Shown: positions 36,616 through 48,500 of the stretch, piece by piece
How the letters are laid out: each line of letters opens with the position of its first letter
How positions within the stretch are numbered: the stretch's first letter is position 1
Position numbers and translations under genes: made by a program
Source of the DNA: Promerops cafer
Lineage: Eukaryota > Chordata > Aves > Passeriformes > Nectariniidae
DNA: 64,000 nt
Assembly (NCBI GenBank): GCA_013398275.1
Contig: VZSE01015292.1
Span: 2,391,539 to 2,455,538 of the forward strand
Reading direction: 5' to 3'
The notes under the pieces: model-generated
Database searches by the model: none
Told to the model about the DNA's origin: nothing
Seen by the model: the letters and a program-made list of their open reading frames with translations, nothing else

Positions 36616-36642
36616 ACATGATCTTGTCAGGTGGGATCATGT
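36616..36642. other. 8-bp inverted repeat
   Basis: ACATGATC at 36616-36623 and GATCATGT at 36635-36642 are perfect reverse complements separated by 11 bases. It lies in AT-rich, enhancer-like sequence and could be a hairpin or a pair of facing factor sites. Confidence 0.8.
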
Positions 36643-37310
36643 CAGTGATCTTTATGCCATAATGTGAATCAGCCATGTATAAGTTGACTGTACTAATACA
36701 GCAAAAGGACACAGATTATTTTTAGCAGTATCTTGCCTGATTTTTTCCCTTTTCTTCCCTTCTTTTTCAAGAGGAAAAAAAGTCTGAATTATCAGCAGTG
36801 GCTAAATCACAGAGAACCTTCTACCAAACCCTAATGTGTGCTTTGTGTGGGTGGATCAGAGCAGCAGTAATAGGAAAGCCATTAGATGAAAATGAAAGAG
36901 AGCTTTTCTACCATTTTCTTTTGGCTCAGCTGTTGCTACAGTATTTTTCTTCTACAAAACTCAGAAAATTCAAAATTCTGTTTGTGGAATCACCTTTCTC
37001 TGAGTGATTTGCCCCTCTCATTCTATCACTGAAACACAACAAGAGGAGCAGTGTCTGAGGTCATCTTTCAGCTGAAGCCTAGGATAAATAAATCAATAAA
37101 TTTACAGAGTCTCTGACATGTTAGAGGACTCTTGGCAGCCCAAACCATGATGGGTGACAAAAGAAACCAATGAAATCCTTGCTGTGCCCTGAGGAAGGGT
37201 CTGAGGGCAAGTTCTGCTTCCATTGACACCCTTCTCCCTCTGCTGAAGGATTTGGTGGTGGAATTTGGCCACGAGCAGCCAATTCTATACCTGGGCCATT
37301 GGGTATTTGT

Positions 37311-37333
37311 CTCTCAACTCAGAGAGTTGAGAG
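37311..37333. other. Perfect 10-bp hairpin, 3-base loop
   Basis: CTCTCAACTC at 37311-37320 and GAGTTGAGAG at 37324-37333 are exact reverse complements around the loop AGA. The stem does not extend further. There is no T run next to it to suggest a Pol III terminator. Confidence 0.85.
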
Positions 37334-40300
37334 TTGTTGGTTGTGACAGCCAGCCTCTGCAATCCCCGTGGATTCCTTTCATTCTTGAAGAAAGAAAGTG
37401 ATCTCTCCTGCTGGCAACCAGGAAATCCAACTGGGCAGAGGTTTCTGCCAATAACTTGTTCTAGCAGAGCTTCAAATAATCTTTTTGAGGTCTCTTTCCC
37501 ATGCCCCTCCCAACACAGAGTGGTTTTCACTTGTCCTGGTGACACCGGTCCCCACTGTCCCTTTGGTCTGTGATGCTTTCCACAGGACTCACTTTTTCAC
37601 AATAAAACAGCAAATAATTTGCTGAGAAAACCCAAATACATACACGAGGCTCTGAAATCCAGCTTGATCACATAAGCCATAGCTCCAAGGCCAAGCTGAC
37701 TCACCAGGTACAAGGTGTGCAGAAGCCAGCTGCCTGCACTGCTTGTGGTTCCACATTAGCATCATTCACCCTTAACTGTGAAGGTTATTTAAAACACAGG
37801 AGAGCAGCTTTGCCAGTTCTCATTTTATCCCACACAGAAAGTTGCTTTAATTTGCAGTTGGTGGGGAAGGCAGCTGTTCCACCTGTGCCACAACAGCTGC
37901 CTGTTCCTGCTGCTGCTGTCCCGGTGTGGCTGCGGGAGCGTTTCTGTGGGAGTAAAGCTGAGCCCTGAAAACTGAACAGGGGAAAAAAAATCGACTGGCT
38001 TCTAAATTTTACAATCAGTTCTCCTGCATGCAAACTGGGAGCAGGTCAGAAATGTCACCTCAGAAGGTCATGCAGCTCTAAAATTGCCTTTCTGCCCCCA
38101 AAACAATAAGGGTTTCCAATTCCAGCCCAGATGCAGGAGCAGAGGAAGCACAAGAGCCAAGCCTAACATTTAGACTGCCCATTATCAGCTCATGAATGGT
38201 TAAATTAATAATAACAGAATACATTGTTCCTGTTTAAAGAAGTATCAAGTTTTTGTTAATAATAAAATGTGTTGTCTCATTCTGTTTTTCAGCAGATAGA
38301 GGAGAATGATGTTTATCAGAAGTTTGGAAGCATCTCCACCTGGGCAAGGACCTGCCTGCAGGTAACTAACACTGCCCCAAGAGGTGACCAAACCAGGAAC
38401 AGATAATATGTTGCAGCAGAAGTGCTGCAATAAACAGAAATCTGCTGTTTTCTATTCATTTGTGCCTTTATAGAACTGTTCAATAAAACCTGATTTCCAG
38501 AGCTTTAATGGTGCTGTGTGGAAAAAGATTAAATATGTTTCATTCCATGATAAGAAACAGCTATTGCACAGAAGACATCCCACCCTTTTCTTACTCTAAT
38601 TATTTAAGGAAGATGCTTTCTGCATGAGTGGACAAAATCTGCAACAAACTTCTCCACAGATTCATGAAAACAAGGTGCCACTGATCACAAATAACATATT
38701 CCAACCGACAGAGAAAGATAAGTTACATTAGTTTATATTTCTGGAGATGATCTAAGCTCTTAGTTATCTGTTACATCAAATGTCTCAGTTTTCCTTCTGT
38801 AATCTAATATCCACCTTCAAGCTCGCCCTACATTTAAAATTTACACAAGTTTTTTCAGATGCTGCCATTTTGCCTCAGGCTTTGTAGGTGTTAAGCTCCA
38901 GTAATAATCTACACTGTTTCTTTAAGAAAGTTCATCCATTCACTTTAATTACATTTTCAGCCCTGGTTATTGTCCCTGTGCCTGCAAAGAATGTTTCCAG
39001 CCATAAAAAACCATTATCTGCCACAATTATGGATAACCAGAGCGTGGCCAGAGGGCAGAAATGCCATGGTGAATGATTGTACCGCAATTCAGTGCAGAAT
39101 TTATAACTTTCCTCAGGGCTAACTGTCAGCCTGATCACAATGCCTGACAAAAAGATCCAGTAAAGCAAATGCAGATGCTTCTCCTTGCCTGCATGGTTGC
39201 TCTTTTTAATATTTTTTTTTATTAAGGTGCAGCTTGTTGTGATACATTAAGTTGCAGCCACCGTGGATGCAACACTGCAGAGAGGACACTCCTCCTGACT
39301 CATTTTGCTGGAGCACAGATTTAGACCATGCAAGTCCAGCAGCATGGTTTTAAACACATTGGTCCTGTGCAGCCAGGACACCTCTGAGGGGCACAGAAAA
39401 CTCTGCAGAGCATCTGCCCTGATGGCCAAACTGCAGTTCAGTGTCAGCTGTGCCACGGCCTCCCTGCTCCCCGTTACAGATGGAGACAGAGAGAATTTTC
39501 CACAGCTTCCCACGTTACTGCTCTTGCAACATTAGATCTTTCCATCACTAATTCTTGTGGTTATTAACATCCAGAGGAATGCCAAACTGGAAGAAACATT
39601 AACTTTTTGACACAATATTTGAGCATATTCAGTTATTTCTCTCGTTCCATCAGGCCAGAGGTTTGTGTCATGCCTCCTGATGCAGGATTTCAACAGAAGA
39701 GGGCAAGGAGATCATGAGTCCCATCACGATATTTCGGGAGGAGAATAATACAAATCCTTCTAGATTTTTTTTTTCCAGGCAGAAGTCTCCAAGTACAATA
39801 CACACATGACTCAGAATTATCCTCCTTGGTTTTGTGGTGAAAGAAAACTCTGCAGTTGAGGGGGGCTGGGGTGATGTTCCTGGCATCCTTGGTGCCTGTG
39901 CAACTTCCAGCAGAGCAGCAGGATCTGCCATCCCGCCCCTGCCCATGGGAGCCACGTTTTTGGACCTTTGTGAAGGGATAAAGCAGGTTGAAGTTCCTCC
40001 CCAACCTCTGGTGTACTCCAGACTCCTTCAGCCTGTGCTCAGGTGCTGGTAACACATTCCCACATTCCCAGGTGAGCCCCAAAGTTGGACTTTGTGCCTC
40101 ATCTCAGACTTTCACAGAGAGATAACAGAAGCCAAGCTACAGGACCTCTTGTTCTTGGTTTTACCAGAGGATGCTGCCTTTCTCAGCAAGAAGGTAGATG
40201 CAGAATAAAGAGCTTGGAAACAAATTTCATTTCTACACCAATGTCTCCCCGGGATTTTCAGAAATAGGGTGCTTCTAATGGGACAATGATGCCTATGGAC

Positions 40301-43300
40301 TTTAGGAAGTCAAGGGCCTTTAAAGGTGTGGCCCTGGGTGTCCCCAGATCAGACTGAGGGAATTCTCTGTAGATCAGCCTGATTTTCCTCACTTTAGTTT
40401 TAACCACAGGAATTTGAAATATAGAAAAGATAAAGGTTAAACATTTTGTAGAAGATGACAGAGCTGTGTTTTGCTCGGTTCTAGGTCTTGCTGTGAGATA
40501 GCTTAGTAGGAAGGCTCTGCTTAGCAAAACCCCTCTGGATTCTGTTCTAAACTTTCTGAACTTCCTCTGAGCACAACCAGTTCCAAACCAGATGCAGCAG
40601 AGCTCTTTGTAGAAGTATTTCTCACAGTTTTTGAGAAGGCAAATCCTCCTCAATTCCTACCACCCTAACCCCACTCTGGCACTAACAGGTCATAAGATTT
40701 GGCACCCCTGACCCTGCTTCAAACTCAGCTTCTACCCAAAACATCATCGAAGGCAGAACTCCACCTCTTGGCATATCTTCAATAAAACATCATTCTACCT
40801 GAACCTCAGAAAAGATAAACTATTAAAGTAATAAGAGGATAATTTAACCTCTTTAATCAGATAATCCTCCAGCACATTGGACATTTATTTGCAGGGTATA
40901 TTCTACCGTAATAAGTTTGCAGCTCCGATTTAAACAATTCCCCACCCTCAGAAAAAAGCTGAAGGAAGTGGTTGAGACATTCCATATCTCAGGTGCCATT
41001 ATGTGAATGTGAAAACAAATGAGTTTAATTGGGGAGAAATTCATCCCAGACAGAGGGCTCGCCCAAGGCCCTTGTCTGAGAAACCCCACTGCTCTAGCAC
41101 AGAGCAGCTACACAGGCACTGGGTGCCAATTAAGCCCTACTTATCTTTTTAATGAAGGGCTGAATCTGAAAATGAATTATTGTTTTGATGTGTAAATGCT
41201 GTTGGTTTGGTAAGGCAGTGAAAGGATTCTATCTGGGGGGACAGGCAAAACTGAGGTGATAAAGGGGTTGTGTGAACATCCATGAAAACGCTCTGGAGCT
41301 CTCCACCAGCGTGGAAAACTCAGACTAAAACAGCAAATTCAGCAGCCCTGGATCCTCCCGTGTCTTTGTGCCAGTTTCAGCCAAGCGTTCCTTTCAGAGA
41401 CCAAAACAAACAGAAAAGCTTCTCTGAAAACCAGAATGTCTCATTTCAGCGTTTGCTAAAATAATTGATTTCTTTTCTAAGCAGTCGTTCATTCTCGTGT
41501 TTCCCTCAATGTCATAGAAATAAATGTTAAGTATTCAAAAATAAAGAAACTGTTTTACTTTGGGCCAAGCCAAATACTTCTTTTAGCTTTTCCATAACTT
41601 TTCAATGGCTGAAATTACTTCAGAAATTTATTTTAATACTTTTTACCAGGATTAATTGTTTTCCTAAATTTAAAATTGTCCAGGAGAAGCAATTACTACA
41701 AGTCAACATATGGTCAAAGACCCTGCAATTAATCAGAAAAAAAAGAAAAACCTAACTTTAGTCTCATTTAAAATTCAAGTTAGGGAAAAATTGTCATGAT
41801 TTTTTAGTTCTTTCTGAGCTATGGCTTTACATTAAGTGGAGTACAAATTTCAAGTGGCTGCAGTCCTGAACAGGGATTTTTGGAAGACAATTTCCCTGAT
41901 ACTGATCTTTGGAGATGAAAACATTTCTCTTGCTGTGAAAGAAAAGTGAAATACGGTTCTCTTCCTACTACCTCGAGTGCCAAAGATCTGTGAACTGGTC
42001 TGGACCTCCCCAATAAAGGCACTGAAATTCATCAGATTTTTCAAACCCCTGGAATCCATGGCTGGTGAAAACACAGTGTGCAAAAATTAGGGATGCCCTG
42101 TCCCAAGAAGTGACCTTCAGCTTGGGGTCTCCAGACCTGCAGCAGCGCAGGGACTTAGATCAATAACTTTCAAAAACCCAACCCATAGCAAGAAAACTTA
42201 AATATTTAATAAAGAAGGGCACTCAGCCCATTGGAAGAAAATGAAAATCACCAATCCAAAGGAAAACTCATTCAAAAGTGTGGGAGATTTTTATGGTTTT
42301 CCCAGTGGGGTTTCAACCTTCTCCATAACAATCATAAATAGTAGGATGTAGCTATTTGAAGACAACACCACAGAAATTGTTTCAATGTGTTAGTAGTCAG
42401 AATTTTACTTTAGGGAGTGCAATTGTGATTAATTAATTGTCTGACACATGGATATCTCATTTGCAAGACTAAATTTCCAAGGAGAGATTGTGTCACCTAG
42501 ATTTGGGGAACAGCTAAAATTGTCCAGTATAAACATTTTTTAAAGGTCAGAGAAGTCTTGGGGATGGGAAAGGTGAAGGGAGACACTGGCCCTTTCTCAC
42601 CTCCAAAATATGCTGGTTTTCTGAGATATGAACAAGAATCTTGATTAAGGTATAAAAAATATAAATTCATCTATATCCATAGGCCTCTCCTATTTAAAGA
42701 ATCACTGGAAAATGTCATTGGAGACCCCCACTCTTGCACTGCCCCAGTCATATATCCACGTACAGGTTTGGGGGTTGGGATTAGAGATGTTAAATTCCAG
42801 TTTATAGTTTAAAAATAAAGACAGAATGCCATCCTACTGCTAACTTAAATCATCTTCATTTCTCCCCACTTCATTACACACACAAAATTCCCTTTGCATG
42901 ACTGCAAGATCAAACCCCTCATCCCAAATTGTAACTGCAGAGTAGTCAGGGAGTAGGTGCCATCTCCCCTTTGCAGGGTCCTACAGCTCATTAGTCAGCC
43001 ATATTATTAAGAAATTCTCAGTTTTAATAAAGGAAGGTGGTGCTCATCTCAAGGCTGAGAATGGATGTTTTTATGGAAATAAATACTTGATGCTTATCTT
43101 CACAGCATCTCCTTAAGAGAACCATTATCACTTCAAAATAGTTCCTCCGAGCAAAAAAAAAAAAGTACAATTACGTAAGTCTCATGCAAGCCAAGCCAGG
43201 AGGAGATGCCAGGTTGTGTTTATGTTTTTGCCTTATTTTAGACCCAAAAAATCAGCCATGGAATAAACTGGTAAAACTTAATACAGTTTCAAACCTACAA

Positions 43301-45039
43301 AGACCTGGTGCTTCAGCCACCCACAGAAGAGCAAATGCCTCTGACAGGCTCCTTTCCAGCTGAGTCACAAATTAAATCTGGGTTTTGAACCTGCCTTTAG
43401 TAAGAGCTTGTTCCTCAGGTAGGCCCTTGGAACAACGGGATAACAGAATCCAATGCTTTGCTTAAATGCTAAAAATCATCCACTTAAGGGCAGCAATTAT
43501 CACTGATCCTTCATGCTAGCTACTTAGCATTTAATATCTTACTCCTTAAGATATGAAAATAAGTTATTTTAACCTCCTGAAGTAGGTTTGAAAAGTCTCC
43601 TAAAATTTCTCAGGACCAGTCTCACTTAGAAGTGAGTGGAATTATGTTCAGAAGCTACTCAGATGCTTTTAAAAAACCCTGCTTGATATTTAAAATACAT
43701 AGCCCTGCAGTAATTTTCCCTTCAGTACTTCTTGAAACCAAGCTTAAAAAATGGACTTTGGAGCCAAGATGCATCTTTGTACCTGCATTTTGTGTTGGCT
43801 GGTTTTCCTGCTGTAACACAGGGCTGCACTGCTCTGTCCACAGCTGTTCCCAAAATGCCACCAGGAGACCCAGATGCTGTTCTGGGGCTGCTGAGTGATT
43901 GGGAGGGAGGCTGTGCTGTGACTGCCTCACACCAATCACATCAAGACCGACCGTGCCTGAAAATACTGCCTTTGGTAAATAACAGAGTTCCAAAACACCT
44001 CTTTTTGCAAAGTGTTTTTCTTTGGAATCATCAAACTGCCAAAATCGAGCTTCTTTACCACATTCTGCAGGGATTAAGACTGATGGAAAAATGAGCTCTC
44101 TAAATGTCTTGGGAAATAATGTCTCCTAATATTGAAGGTTATTACTCTGAGTACTCCATACTTGCTAATTTTGAAGTATCATGTTTGGAATGCATGTTTC
44201 ATATTTAGTCCTTGCAGTGCACAGGAATGTGGATTTTACACTTTTTTACTAGTGCAAACATTCAAAAAGCAAACAGAAGACATTATTACTGTTATAATTA
44301 ATAAATATTTATATTACAGAACTATACAAAATTTCCAGTCAGGATAGTGGCCCTCTACTTTTAAATGAACACATTGGTAGATTTCTGTTTACGGTAATTG
44401 CATTTCACAAAATAAGGAAATTTAGTTGCAAATACAAGATTGTAGGGTGGCATTGCATTCACAGCCATGCAGCTCCCTAGGAGTTCAAGGGAAAAGATTA
44501 AACCATTGTCAGGATGGAGAATCACCTGTCTGAAATGCAGTTACCATAAAGGGAATTTTTATATTATTTCAGTATTTTATTACACAGCAAAAAAGAAAAC
44601 ACAGTAAGCTCTTCTTGTGCCACCTGCACTGCTCTGCAATAACCCCAGCGTGTCCTTTAGTGGAACAGCTCCCAGTGTGCACTAGCAGGAGGAATGTAAG
44701 CCTGCAGGTTTCTGGGCTTATTTGACTCATCAATTAATAGGTGACCTCAGGGACGCATGCACTGGCCACACCAGCCCTCAGTAGAAGGCTCCCTAAGGAT
44801 GACGTTCCCACCTGGTTTCCTTTTCTCTCCAGCAAATCCCTGCCCCACCAAACGGCCCTGGCACTTCAGCCCTGTCGTTTCAGTGAAAATGAAAAGACTT
44901 AGCACTGTAGAAAATTCCCCTAGCAGGCTTTGGAAAACTGAATCTCTGTTTAGTGAACACATGAGCATTGTAAGAACTTAATCAGGAGGCCCCCGACCCC
45001 TCCACGTTGGCACAAGAGGCCCATCCTTGGCCGCTCAGG

Positions 45040-45590
45040 CCGGTGGGTGCTGGGGAGGAACTCTGGCTTCTGCAGAACCCGTCTGCCAGCAGCTGGAGCT
45101 GGCGCTGCTCACACCCTGTTCTCGCAGACAGCGAGGAAACCATCCGGTGTCCCAAATAAATTAATGAATTACTCTCCTCCTCCCAGCAGACTCGGCGCTG
45201 GAGCCAGGAGCCGTCGCCCTGCTGCCTCTGAGTCACGGAGGGCCAAGGCCTGGCGCAGCTCAGCGCGGAGCCAGCAGAGGCGGGCGCTGAGCTGCGATGT
45301 GCCTGCGAGTCAGTCGAACCAGCTCAAAGATAAAACTGCTCTGCCCCGGCCCCTGCACAGGCCCCTCCGCGCACACACGGCGCTGCCGCTTCCCGCCACG
45401 CAGGCGGCTCTTTGGAGCAGAGCGCCCGCCTGGCATCAAAGAGCTTCTGCCCCTTGGGTGAAACCGCGTTAGCCCAGGCCCTGAGCAGGCAGGGGAACCA
45501 AGGCTGAGGTTTGCAGAGGAGCCTGCAGGAGTCAAACATTCAAAACCCATTAAAACCCAACGGGCGCGGAGCACTCGCACTCCCAGGTGC
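45040..45590. promoter_or_regulatory. GC- and CpG-rich block, weak CpG island candidate
   Basis: GC content is raised throughout, with clustered CpGs at about 45190-45300 and 45350-45440. CpG density is lower than in the islands at 1.2-2.3 and 21.0-21.4 kb. Overlapping open frames (141 codons plus at 45047-45472, 106 codons minus at 45260-45580) have no recognisable domain and are typical of GC-rich DNA. It may be a promoter or an eroding island. Confidence 0.45.
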
Positions 45591-48500
45591 CGTTGAACAT
45601 CCCGGCCTCCATCCTGGGGTTTGAGGAGCTGTCACCTTGTTGCTGTGTTTTCTAAGCACAAGGGAGGGTCCATAAAAAGACAGGTAGGGTGAGACCCTTC
45701 TGTTCAGCACAAGCACAGAAATCTTCCCCCAGAGCTGCCTCATTGATTTTCCCCCAATGCCAGCGGCATTGCACAGCTGGAGAGGGTAAACGGTGCCTGT
45801 TGCAAACCATTGATACTGTGGGAAGAAGAAAACACCTTTTTCATTTCTTCTCTAAGCTTTCATTTCATTTCCAGCTGCATGGAAATGGGAATTTTTCATA
45901 ATGAACCATTTTACATCTGTCTCTGATAAAAACTAAATTACTGGCAAAGCATAATCCCCTCCGCCACTGATGTGGCATTTGAAATTAGTTGCCAGATAAG
46001 TTATGGGAGATATTAAAGGTCTGTAAGTAAATGTGAAATATTTTAATATTCAAAATTCAAACCATGTTGATCACACACAAGAGGCTGCATAGCTTGTTTC
46101 TTCTGCCTGGCTGTAATGAAATGCTATGAATCCTTTTCTGGTAAGAAAATATATGTATTCAATGCTTTTGGTGATATTTACTGATATTTGCTTAATATTA
46201 GTATTTTAGGTGAATGTTTCTGCCACAACATTTAGCTGTATGTTGGATCAGAAAAGTGAAAATCTAAAACTAAGCAACTATCATGACTAAAACCTCAGGA
46301 AGCATTTTGGGGCAACTCAAATTTTGGATAAATCTAGCTTGCATAGAACTGGTGCTAATCAGTTTATAGTTCATAGTTTTTTCTTAATTTTTCTACTATT
46401 CCAGTGTAAAGAAAAGTATTCTTTTTTAGCAATAAGAATAAAAGAGTTTATTCTCATTAAAGCTACTAAATTGATTTTTTCCAAATAACCACATTTACTT
46501 TTTTTAATAGAAAAATCTAAACTGCAAAAATTATTTACATTGTATCATTTTACCCTATGGATATTCTTCCAAATTTTTCAAATGTGTTTAACATAAATTA
46601 AAATAATAATAATGTTTCATCAACTAGGAATAAATCTGATCCTGCAGCTAACTCCCACTCTCCAAATTGCAAACAGCAATAACCCTTGAAAGATTTTTTT
46701 GGATTTTTTTAGGAGAGGTCGTCTCAAAAAGAGGGAAGATAAACACACAATTCCCTTTAAGTTCCAGTAGGAACATTCCCATTATAGGATGTCTTCAAGT
46801 CATTTATCAGCCCCAGGATAACACAGCATCACAACTGCTGGTCCTCAAGACTCATTGTAAATGCAAAGTAAAAGTTACAGACATTTTCCCTTGGAAATAG
46901 AAGTTGCAGATGCCCAATCTTTGGTCATGTTTTGTGCCTGCTGCAGGACAGAAATGGGATTAGGAAAAGACGCCCTGATATTCAGGTCCCAGATTATTGC
47001 CCCTTATTGACATTCAATTTCAGTTATATCTCACAATATTGCTGTTGATCTGACCCCAAGGGAATTGCCTTTCCCACTGATCCAGGGCAGTGTTGCAGCC
47101 ACCGAGGTAGCATCTGCAATTTTCAGTACCTGCCACTTTTCCAAACCCTTCCACGGTGTGTGATGAACACCAGTGATGGTTACAAATAGAGATTCACCCT
47201 GGGTCGTGCTGCAATGGATCGACGAGTCAGTGCTCTGAGGGATGGAGGAGGAAAAGGATCTCTTATCTTCAACACGAGAAGAGCCAGGCTTATCAGGAGC
47301 CCTGCAGGAAATCCTGCTCTGTAACCCACAAGGCATCAAAGACAAGAAAAACAACTGATATTGGGGTGGCAAGTGAGAACCCAGCTCCAGGAATGCTACG
47401 GGATATGAGACAATGCCATGGCCAACCACCAGAACCTGGCCCACCAGAATGAACAGGACCTGAGATCTCGAGGATCTCAGCCTCAGGACACACCTGCACG
47501 GCTCAGTATTGAGTTGAAAAATTAACAGAGGAGGTGCACACAGCTATTCTAGGAGCCAAAAGCAGCCCTGCTACACCAGCATGGGGTCTGGGAGTACTTT
47601 TCCAGCATTTAGTGCAAATGCAAATTTCTGCTGCGCTACACCACAGCCATCTCCAACCTCTCTGTGCACTGGGTTCCATTGGTATAAACGCTGATAAATG
47701 ACAACTTCCAGGGTTTTATGGTGCTTGTGAGGCTGGAAATCATTATCCCCAGTGGGGAATACTTGAACATGTGCTGAGCCAAAAGCCAGGGCAGAAGGGG
47801 AGGCAGGACCCTGTTCCAGACACCGTTTTTGCTCCAGCTCCCAGCCTTGCATCAGTCCACGGGCAACTCGTGCACCTCGAGAGCATTTCAGGGAGATCCA
47901 GGAGGGACTGTGCCTACTTGCACAGGGAATTCAAACAGCTTATTACCAAAGCCATTTTCTTTTTTTATTATTACTTTCTTCAAACAAAGCTAATAAATCA
48001 AATCACCCAAGATGCACATTATGCAAAGCTTAATTAGATTTGGCACACATCTCGCTAGGAGTAGCACCCATCTGACTTCAGATCAGAGAACTCAGGTTTG
48101 ATGGGTGGAACCAAATCGCCCACTTTGGAGTTGCTAAATCTACTTTTAAATGCAGTGTGTTTGCATTTTTTCACTCTGGGACCTGGAGGAGGTTAGCTTT
48201 GACTTCTGGGCAACGGGAGCAGTGGAAGAGAATTCAGAAATAGAAGGAGACATGTTTCTGAAGAGCATAAATCTCTTATTCTGCAGGCATGGAGAAATCA
48301 CAAAGTTGGCAGCAACCATTTCATGGGGCTTCATTTCACACAGCTACTGCTTGTGGAGCTTCCTCCTTGACAGCCTGCTGTTCTAAGACATCCTGGGGTG
48401 TTTTTAATAAAAGCATAGAAAACTAATGCAAAAATACTATTTTAACAGGATTTTGTTTGGCAAAGCAACCTTCATTGCCGATACCTCTCCTGATTTTATT

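Larger units (their letters stand above)
29881..45039. other. Long non-coding interval
   Basis: About 15 kb without a supportable gene or recognisable interspersed repeat. Short structures include a palindrome at 32284-32300, a CpG-dense patch at 33464-33550, inverted repeats at 36616-36642 and 37311-37333, and an A12 run at 43153-43164. Open frames reach 140 codons (34635-35057 and 39690-40082, minus) without recognisable motifs. Stretches such as 36400-36720 are AT-rich and enhancer-like. Confidence 0.5.

Noticed and set aside
47031..47444. 137-codon minus-strand frame, considered as a retroelement or pseudogene remnant
   Set aside because: No reverse transcriptase, gag-like, protease or other familiar motif could be found in any frame of 47030-47850.
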